Below are positions 39,201 to 50,226 of a stretch of 64,000 nucleotides of DNA, in pieces (the first letter of the stretch is position 1; each line of letters opens with the position of its first letter). Below the pieces are notes generated by a model. It made no database searches, was not told where the DNA came from, and saw only the letters and a program-made list of their open reading frames with translations. The position numbers and the translations under genes are program-made. Location: NCBI GenBank assembly GCA_951394045.1, contig OX595988.1, positions 2,309,352 to 2,373,351 of the forward strand, in the 5' to 3' direction. The DNA comes from Nitzschia sp. DOCU1. Its lineage: Eukaryota > Bacillariophyta > Bacillariophyceae > Bacillariales > Bacillariaceae.

Positions 39201-42200
39201 ATACCTTCTGTATGACCCACGGGTTTGCTCTCGACCCCCAACGCAACACCGCGTTCGATAATGTAGCCTAATCCTGCACCCTGTGTGTCCCAGCTGAGTA
39301 GCATGTCTGGATCCTTTGCCGTCACGAGCGATGACAATCGCAACAGCAAACGTTTCTCACCGTCAAAGCACTCTACGTGCAATGGCGCCGTAACCCCCAA
39401 ATTGGATCGAGGCATACTGCTTTCAATAGCCGTTGCCAGCAATTGCCTGTCGTCCTGTTCTTGCTCAAAGCGAACAAACAAGCAGCATCGCTCGAGTACC
39501 TTCAGGCTCTCGCCACCACCGGGGTCGACTCCATAAACGTAAACGACAGCAAATATTTTGTCTTTGTTCGAATCAGGTGCCATAGAGATTTTCTTGGAAT
39601 CAAGTCTCGAGGCACCAGTTCGACATTGTACATGAACCTCAATAGACATGAAAGATATTGGAGTTGGCAAGAATTCATACGAATCATCTGCGCCCTCACC
39701 CTCACCGTGATCCTGATGCTGCGCTGATGGTTCGACTTGGGTCGCACGTGTCTTTGCTTTCAACGTCCCTCCACCTTGCACGTGTATCCTACCACCCTGT
39801 GCCCCGATACCATCCAGAGCGTCATCGGGAGTCAGGATATCACGTTGAGAGTCACTCCCAGAGCCTTCTTTCCGAGAATCTTCCATATAATTATCCGCTT
39901 TACACGCACTTCCCTCCTCCATGGGTTGATTGAGGCTATCGCTGACTTCCTTTGTCTCAGTCCGTAGCTCGTCGTTGTGCGAAAGTTGTGACATGCTTAG
40001 CTGCCATGGTTGCGACGATTTCCACTCCACTTCTTCTACACGCTGACTTGAAAGATTGGGTTGACTCTGCTCGACGGCACTGGATGTTCCTTGCACAGCC
40101 ACCACGATCTTTCTCGAATTACCGTCGATTTCTAGGCGAGGAAGATTGGAAGTGTCATTGTCATTCTTCCTTCGTTTCGCCCTCTCACCCGTGCAGTCCC
40201 GCCATCTCTTTTTGCACCAGGACTCGACTTTCCTTCTCGTTGGTGGCAAATGAACCGGTTGAACATAATAATCTTTGCGCCCTTGTACCCAAATGTCGGC
40301 GGGTGCCCTGCTTTGCATGTACTTGGCGGCGTGGCCCAACCAGCTAGGCGTCGCGCTGCTCCCTGAAGACTTTGGGTGCAAGGAGCCACCGGCAAGCGTC
40401 GAGAAGGTCTTCCTAGTTGGTGGAAGTATAGCCGGTGTAATCCATGCAGGGTAGGATGTCGGGGTGTCAATTCTTTTTTGAGAACCTGAGAGCAGGACAG
40501 CCCCCCTGTCCCCGTCCGTGCAGGGCGCGGAAGTTTTACCTTCTTCTTGAGCTGCGACGTCGTCAGAACTATGCTCCACTTCTTCGCTATCGTCGCTGGA
40601 TCCATCGCTTTCCAGCACCATTTCCAATTCCTGGGAGTATTCACGATTCTGCCTTTGCGCCTGCTTGAATAATTGTGAACGGCGAGCAGGAATTGCAGGC
40701 GTCATGTCTGGCGATGACGCAGCGTCGGTTCTTCGAATTTGAGTCGCAAGCATTGAAAGGGCTTGCTCAAACCTTTCATTGTCTTCTTCGTCGTAATCAT
40801 GTTCGGCATGAGAAGTATCCAAAATCCCATCCACAAATGTCCCCGTTGTGACCGTCTTGTAGTAACCAGGGGCAGCTCGTTTAGCCTCACCTTGCTCCAC
40901 ATGGTTTTCACGACGACATCCCGCGTACAAATTCCCACAAATACGAATCGTCCCTGGAGGATCTGTGTCGACCGTAAACTGGACGCGACATCGATTGTCT
41001 CCAAAATCTAAGTGCTCGTATGGCAACAACGTTTCTGCATCGATATAATCGTCGAGGTCATCCCTACCCGCAGCCGCGTCTTGAAAAATGGTGTCACCTC
41101 GATCGATACGCTGGCTCAACTCGGCGGCATCCAATACCGTCAGAACTTCACTGTCTTTGTGCATTTCTTGAGAAGACGGGTACGACAAACCTCCGCCTAT
41201 ACTTGTCTGCGACTGACTCCATAGGCGGACATCTTCCATGTCGATATCCTCCTCTCGAGCGGCCAACTTGGGTGTCTCCATCCTTAATGGCGTCTCGATT
41301 CCTAGTGCTGCTTCACTTGTACCTTCCTGGGGTGACTCGAGGGCCTTTACCGCATCTCCGAGAGAAGGAGTCTTCGGAGTCGTAGTCGTAGTCGCCGAAG
41401 CAGCAGCCAGTGACGCCAAGGCTTCAATCGCTTCGTCCATGTTGGGCGTCAACGACAAATCGTGTTCCCGAGCTCGCCTCGCCGGAGTAACGGGTGGGTA
41501 CAATAACATTTGGTCTGCCTGTTCAATGGCTTGTTTATGCCGTTCCAGAATTTGCCTAAGCGAGCGTTCAAAATCCTCCTCCAGTCCATAGGTGAGTTTC
41601 ACTAACGACCGCATTCCCTTTTCAGCCAACCTGTTCCCCGAACGTTCCGCTCCTTGTTTGACATTTAGCGTAAAAGGCACCTGGTCTTTTTGCGAAAGTG
41701 GAAGATGCGACAAGAAATCCTGTTCCGGCCTCAAAAGTTTGGACATGCGTCGCCGTTCTTGGCGCCAAATTTCTTGCAAACTGGGGACAGCCCGCCATTG
41801 AATTCGATCTCGTTCTTCCAAATCCGACGGTAGTGTTTTGAGAACAGTCTCAACATTTTGCAGATCGTGGACAGTACAATCGATTTCGACGTCCGCAACA
41901 GTACCCTTGGCAGGAGGCTTGAAATACTCGGAACAGTCCTCCGCATGTTCCTCGCTTTTGAAAGGATCAGGCCACAGATATTCACGTGGCGTGTTGGACC
42001 GCAAAAAGACTGCCGGAGCATCCCGTTCCTTGTCAAAGGGCTTGGATCGGTACTTGACAAAACACGTCTCCCGCAAAGACGGGCGTATTCGTCCCCGTTT
42101 GACATGCAAATAGGACATTCCAGCCAAGTTCCAGTCTTTGAAAAATTGCATCGTATACGGAATGTGGGCTTCATAGCAATGAAATCGCAAAACGTCTAAT

Positions 42201-42895
42201 TCTTCGTCACTTCGATCATATTGTTGTGCATCTGGATAGTACGAGAGGGGTACTTGCAAACCACGCTCGAGCATCATTTTGACCTTCCATCGTAATTTTG
42301 GATCATAATACTCAACGCGCAAAAAGGGAGCGGGCGGGCCTGGACAATACGTATAGAAACCACGACCTTGAACGACAGTGATTCGTCGAATGACAGGCAG
42401 CGGTGGATGATTCGAACTTCGTTGTTCCTTGTGCTGCTGCTGTTGTTGTCGTTCCATATCGAGAGACTGAATGGCGTCTTCTAGAATCGTTTTCAGGGAT
42501 CGCACAATGCGTTCTACCGAGGCAGGGTCATCCCAGTTGACTTGACCATCACTAGGCGAGACTCGTCGTAAGGATCCATCGGGACCGGCAACGACGGGCC
42601 GGGCTAGCAAGTACGGAAACGCACCATGCACGTAAAGACATGCGGACTGCAAGGGACCTCGCCTGGCATCCCGTAGTAGGGGACCAAAGATACGAACTAC
42701 TGGGACCTTGACTGTCTTTTTGTTGTTGTTACCGGCATGATATTCTTCTGGTTCCATTGGAGTTGGATCTTCCATGGAATGATCAATGACAACATTGAGT
42801 ACCGAACACATGAGGGATTCATCCTGGTAAGAGGATGATGCCGCCTCGCAAGGCGTATGTGTCGCCGTATCTTGAGAGTCGGCGGTGGATGCCAT
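36228..42895 (-). CDS. REV3: DNA polymerase zeta catalytic subunit REV3, five exons
   Basis: Five exons (42895-38972, 38913-37925, 37851-37731, 37662-36883, 36794-36228) join in consistent phases to 2126 residues. The N-terminal REV3 block VRIFGPLLRDARRGPLQSACLYVHG is at about 70-95, followed by a long disordered, acidic middle with a TSYPAWITPA segment. The exonuclease-like fold (SFMSIEVHVQC...) lacks clear catalytic acids, as in other REV3. Polymerase motif A is DFTALYPS (about 1530), motif B spans KYVANVTYGYTSA across the third intron, and motif C is YGDTDS (about 1730). The C-terminal domain has two Cys clusters: CSLCHRKC with CSDC, and CSACNGC with CVCIDC; the latter binds an iron-sulfur cluster and the accessory subunits in other species. 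REV3 extends mismatched ends during translesion DNA synthesis. The splice model is backed by alignment of each junction to known family order. Confidence 0.93.
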
Positions 42896-43293
42896 GTTGA
42901 AAACGTTATGGTTGATCCACTACCACGATGACTGTCATCTGGAAGTATTGTTATGAGTGAGACGAAGGCATTGTCTTTTTTGTCGCTCGTCGTTGCGCCC
43001 AAAAACTTGCCGCCACACGTGGAAAGCGATGAAGTACTTGCTGCCAAGGAACACCGACGAAGCTCGCGTTGGCCACTTCAGGTTGCGACTAACACCACTC
43101 AATCCCCTGCTCGCTATCTTAGTGATATGTATGATGCGACGAGTCAGTTGCCGAGACAGTGGTCGAACTTTGGCATGGGATTGACAAAGGCTCTGCGTGG
43201 TGTCGGCGATATCTTTGTTGCATCTTGCACGACAAGCGGGTGCTCTCGCGGAGATGGCGGAGGAGAGAGAAAAGAAGAACGAACGAATCGAAT
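42896..43293. promoter_or_regulatory. REV3 upstream region
   Basis: About 400 bp upstream of the REV3 ATG, between it and a repeat block. It should contain the REV3 promoter. No recognised element. Confidence 0.4.
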
Positions 43294-43835
43294 GAATCGA
43301 TCGATCCTTGCCGAAAGGCCTCTTGTAGCGGCCTCCTGGAAGGCTGTTTAGAACGCGTGTTTTGCGGGGACGAGTAAAGTCAATGAACATTTTTTAGCCT
43401 CAGTACAAAATACACGTGACCTCTACACACGAACTTCATTCGAACGTTCGAATGTTCAAACGTTCTAACTTTTTAAAATGAATCGAAGCAATCATCCATT
43501 CAGGCCGATCGATGGCCTCTTTCTGTGGCCTCCTCGAAGGCTCTTTGGAACGCGTGCTTTGGGGTGTGAAACCAAATAAATGACCTTATTTTTAGCGGCA
43601 GTACAAAACCAACGTGACTCTACAGGGGGTTGTGGCCCACCAATTTCCAGTTCGCGCTAAGAACGCCGGACGTACGCATGCGACCACCATGACACCGAAG
43701 AAATCGAATCGAAGGAATCAATCATCATCTATCAACCATTCGGGCCGATCGATGGCCTCCCTCCTCCTGTGGCCTCTTGAAGGCTCTTTGGAACGCGTAC
43801 TTTGCGGGGTACTGGTAAAAAAGATGTCGAGTGGC
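43294..43835 (+). repeat. degenerate threefold repeat (units about 200-240 bp)
   Basis: Three units share a core resembling GGCCTCCTCGAAGGCTCTTT followed by a GAACGCGTG-TTT-GGGG block, at about 43330-43370, 43527-43566 and 43770-43810. Units two and three also share GGCCGATCGATGGCCTC just before the core. A second shared block, TTTTAGC-x-CAGTACAAAA-x-ACGTGACTCTAC, follows the first and second units. Spacings are 197 and 243 bp. Inside unit one to two lies an 8-bp series (TTCGAACG, TTCGAATG, TTCAAACG, TTCTAAC), part of which is an 18-bp perfect palindrome at 43437-43454. I see no coding frame that follows the repeat. Confidence 0.7.
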
Positions 43836-44007
43836 GCATTCAAAAACTAAACCCATTTTCTTGCTACACCATACCGCCTTCTTGTGTATCTATTCGTCAG
43901 AGCTCTACTTTTGCTGACACGCTTCTTGACCTCTGAGCAACAAGGTTTGGGAAAAGAAAGGGAGGAATGGAAGTGATGGCGAGACTGTTATTGCATTGGA
44001 GGAAAGC

Positions 44008-44955
44008 ATGAATTTTCTTCCCAGCGACGACGGCAGTGATTATGATAATAGGAGCAGCAACAGTAGTGTGATTGATATTTCCGACTTTTTGAACGACGTG
44101 GTTGTCGAAGCCGCAACGGGGAATATTAATAATGAGTTGAGCAGTGTCGTGGATCATAACAACAATGAGGGCACTGGTAATAACAATGCCCCTACAAATG
44201 CAGACCCACATGCGATCCAGGGCGACCCATCGAACGCTGCCCCACCAACCGTGGATCCTCCAAGCAAGGTTTCTGCTCGTAGTTCAACGACTACTACTAT
44301 CACATTGAATTCTACCGAAATTCGAATTCTCATGGGCAATAGCATCTTGCAGTGGAGAAAAAGTCAACGGCAGCAAGACAAGCGAAAATCATTGGCCATT
44401 AGGGGCGACGACGACAAGAACGATTCACTGCTTCAACATCAGGACCAGCAGTACTTACTTTGGTGTCACAGAATCACGCCTGGTTCTCTGTCTACTATCA
44501 AATGGAGTGATAGTGTAGAGGTGGAGGTTTCGGACAATGACACCGTCCGTCTCATTGACAGCAGCAGAAACAAGAATTCGTCGGTGGGTGGTGACACTGT
44601 GGCTTTGCCAAAGGTCTTGTATCACGCCAAGTCTGTACAAATGGGACCGCAAGTTGAAGCTACCACTACTACCACCAGTCCAGCCATGATGGATGTTGTT
44701 GCCGTATGGGATCCACAAGCTCAGGTCTATCGTTTGGAAATTCCAGCGCTCATTGCTACGGATCTATTGGTCCCCTCTTCCCCCACAACGACGACGCTAG
44801 CTGATACTTCTGCCACCCGTAGCCTATTAGCTGGTGAAGTTAACGCGACCATGGCGCACAATAAGCACGGATCGGTGGCTGCTAGTACTAGCTCTATGAA
44901 CCGACCACGCAAACGAACCAAGGCGACTTCGAGAAAAACACCAAAAACGTCATGA
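44008..44955 (+). CDS. hypothetical Ser/Thr/Asn-rich protein with basic C-terminus
   Basis: A 315-codon frame from the first in-frame ATG. The N-terminal 100 residues are acidic and Asn/Ser-rich (NFLPSDDGSDYDNRSSNSS), followed by a Thr-rich stretch. A central region (about 105-240) looks structured, with ILMGNSILQWRK, YLLWCHRITPGSLSTIKWSD and DVVAVWDPQAQVYRLEIPA. The end is strongly basic (MNRPRKRTKATSRKTPKTS), a probable nuclear localisation signal. I recognise no family. The even composition, W-containing beta-like segments and lack of an equally good frame on the other strand support coding, but an upstream exon is possible. Confidence 0.5.
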   Translation: MNFLPSDDGSDYDNRSSNSSVIDISDFLNDVVVEAATGNINNELSSVVDHNNNEGTGNNNAPTNADPHAIQGDPSNAAPPTVDPPSKVSARSSTTTTITLNSTEIRILMGNSILQWRKSQRQQDKRKSLAIRGDDDKNDSLLQHQDQQYLLWCHRITPGSLSTIKWSDSVEVEVSDNDTVRLIDSSRNKNSSVGGDTVALPKVLYHAKSVQMGPQVEATTTTTSPAMMDVVAVWDPQAQVYRLEIPALIATDLLVPSSPTTTTLADTSATRSLLAGEVNATMAHNKHGSVAASTSSMNRPRKRTKATSRKTPKTS

Positions 44956-45335
44956 TAGTCGATTCGGATTCTTGCTACTTTCCGAAAACTATATAGTAAT
45001 AGAGTGGGAGAAGAAAAATGCTCTCACCTCGCTCTCTACACTACCGTAGCTCTCGAGCGGGAGAGATTGGGTTGCAGTTATTTTTTGCGCCCGACATGGT
45101 TGCGCGATGTGCACGCGCGCCACATGTAGCGCGTGCTCTGCCGTTCGTTAGCCTTGCCCGCCAATCCTGACCGTAGTTTTATATGGCTAAAAACGTCGCA
45201 ATTTGAATTAACGAGGACGCCAAACTTGTGCCATCGTCGTCTCACAAAACGAGGACAAAGGAAGGAAGGAATCATCAATCAATCATCTTGCCTGCATATT
45301 TTTGCATTTAGCCGTCTTTTTATTGTCAGCCAACC
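44956..45335. other. intergenic upstream of channel A
   Basis: 380 bp between the hypothetical gene stop and the channel ATG. It holds the channel promoter. Purine- and CG-rich near 45050-45150; no element recognised. Confidence 0.4.
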
Positions 45336-46983
45336 ATGGTGTCTACAATAGACGAAGAGGATATTCCTTACTACCGAAATCTCGAAGAGACGGATCATGC
45401 TTTCCCACAAGTCAACTCACCCACAGAGAGCCACAGACGAGGAGCTTCCCAGCCCAACCTTTATATCAACCATTGGGTGGATCATTCTTCCAGAAGTTTA
45501 CCACACCTAGGACATCGGAGAGGAGTCTCTCATCCCGCTAATACTTACCGAGATTACGGTCTTGAGACCTCCAATGATGCATTTAGGTACCTGACGGCGG
45601 GCGACAGGCGAAGATCATCTCTTCCAGAGATCTACAACAACAATGGCCCCCAAACCAGATCTTCTGTGTTGAGAGCGATCTTTACACCACGAGTATCCGA
45701 GATTGAAGATCTTGAAGATATACATTCTCCATTGTATATCATGCTGCACCCACGTTCAGGGGCTTGGTACTCGGAGATTTTCAAAAAGTTTATTTCGACG
45801 TTGATCATTGGAGATTTGCTTGCCTTTGTCATTTCCACTGAGGATTCAATATACCAACAGCATTGGATTTGGTTTCAAGCTATAGAAGGGATCACCGCCT
45901 CGATTTTTCTCGTAGAATACATTGCTCGTGTCACTGTCAGTGTCGAGAACAAGAAATTCGGAATTCACGGTCCGGTTTTGGGGCGGATACGTTGGATGAC
46001 AACCTTTCACGCAATTATTGATATCCTGGCAACGGCACCGTTCTTCATTCAAGTGCTGACTGGACATCCCATGCCAAGGCTCACGTATCTGAGAATTTTT
46101 CGGGTTTTAAGAATCATGAAGACTGATTCATACGCCCGAGCATTCTCAGCCTGCTACCGAGTTGTGTATTTCAACCAAGAAATTTTGTGGGTGGCAGTTC
46201 TGATTTGTTTCTTTCTCATTGTGACATCGTCTATCTTATTGTACTATTGCCGACCTCGGGATGGTGAAGATGATGACATTGAGTTCCAGTCGATTCCATC
46301 AACACTTTATTTGTCGGTTCTGATTTTGACTGGTCAAGATTCCTTCATTCGCTCAAGCCAAACAATGCCGGTACGTGCCACAAAATGTACAAACAGAACG
46401 ATCTGCGCTCCAGCTCACCGACCCTCTCAACGGCGTACAGTGGTACACAAAAATGGTAGTTGGGTTGACCGGAGCACTGTCTGTTGCACTTTATGCTATC
46501 CCCGTGTCGCTGTTGACTTGGGGCTTTGAAGCCGAGGCGGAACGATGCGCTCGAAAGGCCAGGGCGGATATCAAACGACAAAAATCTATGGCGAACAGTA
46601 CCGTTGATAGAGTTGACTCGATGAATTCGGACGAAGAGTATCTTAAGATTATTGCCAAGGATACAAGCGAGAGCGGAACTGTCGACGTGGACAAGAGGAC
46701 GGAGAAAATAAAGGAATTGATGGACGCATACATGAAGGATGATCCAGATGGAAGAAAATACTTTGCATTGGCAGACTTCTTGGCCAACGCGGGTTATCGC
46801 GACGACTCTTTCTTTGATTCAATAGGTCGAGCGGAGCCTGAGCCGACGCCACATGACGAAATTTCCATCCTCAAATATCGGGTCGAAAACACGGAAATGG
46901 CGTTGTCAACTATAAACTCCAAGTTGGACCGGTTGTGCAACCTGCTCGAAACGCAAATTCAACCAGAAAATGTCATTGCGTAG
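45336..46983 (+). CDS. single-domain voltage-gated cation channel A, degenerate EF-hand tail
   Basis: Exons 45336-46370 and 46441-46983 (70-nt intron, phase 0) give 525 residues. A 130-residue cytoplasmic N-tail precedes the ion-transport domain. S1 contains FISTLIIGDLLAFVIS, S2 is WFQAIEGITASIFLVEYIARV, and S4 is YLRIFRVLRIMK, with Arg/Lys at every third place as in voltage sensors. The pore loop reads LYLSVLILTGQDSF rather than the potassium TVGYG, and S6 ends in AIPVSLLTWGFEAEAERCARK. The tail has an EF-hand-like stretch (KDDPDGRKYFALADF) that lacks several calcium ligands, then a short coiled coil. The channel is probably in the plasma membrane; ion selectivity cannot be read from the filter. 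It converges on channel B with 16 bp between stops. Confidence 0.85.
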
Positions 46984-46999
46984 AGGCTAAACCATAGCT

Positions 47000-48659
47000 T
47001 CATTTTTGCATTCCCTCCAACAATCGGCAGATTTTATCGAGCTTTTGACTGTTTTCTTCAATGCGCTTCTCTAAGCTGGTCAATCGAACGTTCAGTTCAC
47101 GGTTAGAAACAGCCGTCAAACCACCCGCTTTTGCCTGTTCCCTGGACATGGCTAGATACTCAGTGAGTGAAATATTCCCCGATCCATCAACGTCTGCCAG
47201 AAAAAATTCTTTGCGGGCCTCAGCATCCTCATCTTCGTCCTCGCCATTGTCACCACCGGCAATAATGCGTCTGTATTCCTCGTCTAGTAATCAATACCTT
47301 GTTAGCACTCGATCATCTTGTTTCGTCAACGCTTAGCTACCATTGTCACGCCTCTGCAGTTCGTTCTTACCTGTCAAATAGTCCTCTGATGAAAATGACC
47401 AGTTGTCGGCGTTTTCCAAAGCAACTCTGGGTGTCCTCTGACGCGAATAAGCGAGCTGTGCCATTCGTTCCGCTTCCGCCTCGAAACCCCAAGTCTGTAG
47501 TACGAAGAAGAACAACCGGTATGAGGTACGGGCTCGGTGGCATTATTCCCGCAATATTTCTCGAACACAACCTACTCACAAGCATACTAGCCGGGATAGC
47601 GAACATTCCGATACTAAAGACTCCTGTCAGAAGTACAACTCCCTTGGTATACCAAGGCATTTCTCCATCTGGACCTCCTTGACCAGTCAACATGAGTGTC
47701 GAAAGGTACATGGTCGCCCCCAACGATTTGAAATCTTGCGAATGATCCGGATCTTGTGGTCTCAAATAATACATGAGGACGGCAGTAAACAGCACCAACC
47801 CCACACAAATCAACAGCGCCACATAGAGGATCTGTCGATTGTAGTAAATCACACGCTTCACGGCATTGGTCGCCTCGACAAATCCACTCGTTTTGAGAAT
47901 ACGCAACAGTCGAAACGAACGAAGATATGTCAGTGTTGGCAAGTCCCAACCAGTCGACAATTCTAAAAAGAATGGAATTGTTGCAGCAAAATCAATCAAG
48001 GCAGAGGACGTGAGCGCATAGCTGACCCTGCCCCAGAAAGGGCCCTTTTCATGATATTTGGTCGCCTCTGTCACAACTGCCAGCCGAGTAATGTACTCAA
48101 TCAGAAAAATGGTCGAAGTGACACCCTCCCAAACATGAAAGATCTGTTGATGGTGCCCGTCAAGATCGGGCTCGGTCGATACGACAAATGCCAAAAGATC
48201 CTAGCAGCATACGGGGCGTGGACGTCAGAACCATCAACAAAGTCTATCCATTGCCACCAGCAGAACTGGATGATCATATCGTAGGCTTACCGAGGTAATG
48301 ACAAGTGTGATGAACCACTTGAAAACGACTGCTTGCCATGCGTCCGACCGCGGATTTAACATGGTGTAGACAAAGGATTTCGGCCGTATGTGCACCGCGT
48401 CTACGTGGTCCAATTCCAAAGCAGTACCAACGCCATGCTGGTTCCCCGTCGTTCGATGATGTGCCTTTTCCAGAATCGAAGTTAGCACGGGACCGGATCG
48501 AATGCTTTTTGTACGGGCCAATCCGTCTCGACGATTGATGATCGCAGGAGCCGCCGCTGAGGAGCCGCTGATGGAACCAGATCTGCCTGGATTTTGGCTT
48601 GGCGGCGGCAAAAGAGGTTGTTGTTGGCTTGGATCCTGTTGCTGCATGGTTCCGTACAT
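47000..48659 (-). CDS. single-domain voltage-gated cation channel B with EF-hand, four exons
   Basis: Exons 48659-48291, 48200-47580, 47494-47371 and 47283-47000 (phases 0, 0, 1) give 465 residues. The order is Pro/Gln/Ser-rich N-tail, then S1 (FKWFITLVITS joined to DLLAFVVSTEP across intron 1), S2 (IFLIEYITRL), S4 (YLRSFRLLRILK), a pore loop MYLSTLMLTGQGG, S6 (FSIGMFAIPASML joined to TWGFEAEAERMAQ across intron 2) and a soluble tail. The tail has one canonical EF-hand loop, DVDGSGNISLTE, with calcium ligands at positions 1, 3, 5, 7, 9 and 12, and then a C-terminal helix. Only this splicing keeps the alignment with the other two channels. A depolarisation- and calcium-responsive cation channel is likely. 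The first true ATG in frame is 48659. Confidence 0.85.
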
Positions 48660-49066
48660 GTCACTAGCTGACTCGGTAGTCGAACAAACGTGTGCCAATG
48701 TCAACTCTCAGGGATGTCATGTGTAGAAAATGAATGGTATTACATCAGAGTGTGAAAAGATCCACAAGATATCGAATGCCACCATTGTTGACGCCAAAGA
48801 TGCGCTCATTTGGTCGGGTGCAGTCTCCAACGTCATTTTAACGCTCCAAAAGAACTTTGTTAGTTTCAATGCTCGGGCGGATCGGACGGAAGGAACCGAG
48901 TGGAACCTTTTCCACGACTAAAAACCTGGACGTGGCGAGCGATCTTTGTTGGTGCACAGGATCCGCTTTCATCTTTTGGGATTTTTGCCAAACGGTATCG
49001 CGAGGATCGGTACAACCCAAACCCACAATCGATTCCCTGCTCAGTCATAATAACGAAAGAATCATC
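48660..49066. promoter_or_regulatory. divergent region, channel B / zinc-finger glycine-zipper protein 1
   Basis: 407 bp between divergent starts. The plus frame is open upstream of 49067 (from 48857) but starts at a non-ATG codon and has no domain, so I treat it as UTR. No element recognised. Confidence 0.4.
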
Positions 49067-49654
49067 ATGGTGGAACACCAAGGCTATGCGATTGAAAGTG
49101 ATGCCCCTATTGTCTACGTGACGCAGGTACTTGTGGACGCACCTGCTGCTGCCGCCAATAGTGATGGCCAAGAATGGGAATGTCCCATGTGCACACTTTT
49201 GAACTCAGTGGATCTCCACTATTGCGAGGCATGTCAAAATCCTGGTCCCATTCTCCAGGATTCAGAACTGGGGGGTATGGTCCAGACCATATCCTTTGAC
49301 GATGCAGGGGGCAATAATCAAGTGGTTGTTGCATTTGAGGAAGACGACGAGTACCAGGCAAAAGTGGAAGGATCCTATGGCTACAACAACGGAGACATTT
49401 ATGAAGTCGAGGAAGTCGTTGATCTAGGCGAGTCACCATGGGGCAAAAAGATGCGAAGACGTCGCAGAAGGAAGGGTCGGGTGTGTGCTGGTGCCGTGGG
49501 GGGTGCCGTCATTGGCGGAGTTTTGGGTTGTGGAGTCGGCGCCGTAGCGGGTGCACTCGTGGGCGGAGCGATTGCTCGAAACATTAGCAAGCGAGGAGAA
49601 CGGAAAAAGGATGAGCGCATTGCCCAACAGCAATTGCTACAAAGCATGGATTAA
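49067..49654 (+). CDS. RanBP2-type zinc finger plus glycine-zipper membrane protein, paralogue 1
   Basis: 195 residues, single exon. After about 35 residues comes WECPMCTLLNSVDLHYCEAC, a RanBP2/NZF-type zinc finger (W-x-C-x2-C-x3-N-x6-C-x2-C). The Thr of CTLLN matches the ubiquitin-binding T-F pair of NZF fingers, but the Phe is Leu, so ubiquitin or RNA binding is open. An acidic linker follows, then a run of Arg/Lys (KKMRRRRRRKGR) and a Gly/Ala-rich hydrophobic segment of about 35 residues (GGAVIGGVLGCGVGAVAGAL) with small residues at every fourth place, a glycine zipper able to form a membrane hairpin. The end is basic then polar (SKRGERKKDERIAQQQ). Paralogue 2 starts 570 bp downstream. I know no named family with this order. 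Confidence 0.75.
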   Translation: MVEHQGYAIESDAPIVYVTQVLVDAPAAAANSDGQEWECPMCTLLNSVDLHYCEACQNPGPILQDSELGGMVQTISFDDAGGNNQVVVAFEEDDEYQAKVEGSYGYNNGDIYEVEEVVDLGESPWGKKMRRRRRRKGRVCAGAVGGAVIGGVLGCGVGAVAGALVGGAIARNISKRGERKKDERIAQQQLLQSMD

Positions 49655-50226
49655 CTTCATGCAAGGTGGCATCCTCCACACTAGTTAGTTCATAAATATT
49701 CTATCAGGCTTGGGCTGTAACTCAGTTTACATTTTGCACTCGTTGGATTTCTCCTCTGCATTGGTGCTAGTTAGTATCACAGCTTCCGACTAGAAAACAG
49801 ACACAGCACCTCATCGTCTCGGCAAAAGCCCTGCAAAACATCCCTAATAGAACAACAGAGCACGGACTAGCTAGCTCGAGAACGAGAGTTCAGCTATTGT
49901 TAACTCCCTACCTACAATCTTCACTACTTGTGTTTTTGTTACTACCAACTAGGTGAAGCTCTACGATAGCGAACGAATTGATCGTGATCAAAGCCTCAAG
50001 TCGTGACGAGCCAACGTCATAAGGCATGGTCGACTAATAAAAGTACTTGTTTAGTCCCGAGGAACTTTCGAGAACGATCCCACGCGAACACGAGTGAACA
50101 ATGACTTGTTTGACTACTTCCCCGTGATCCAAATTTTTGGCTTGGGATGGCGGGTATGAAAAGGTTGTCACCTTCACACCGGCCTCACAAAATCGAAAAC
50201 CTTTCACTACGAACAACTAATTCAAG
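49655..50226. other. intergenic between the two zinc-finger paralogues
   Basis: 572 bp, AT-rich, containing the 3' flank of the first gene and the promoter of the second. No recognised element. Confidence 0.4.
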
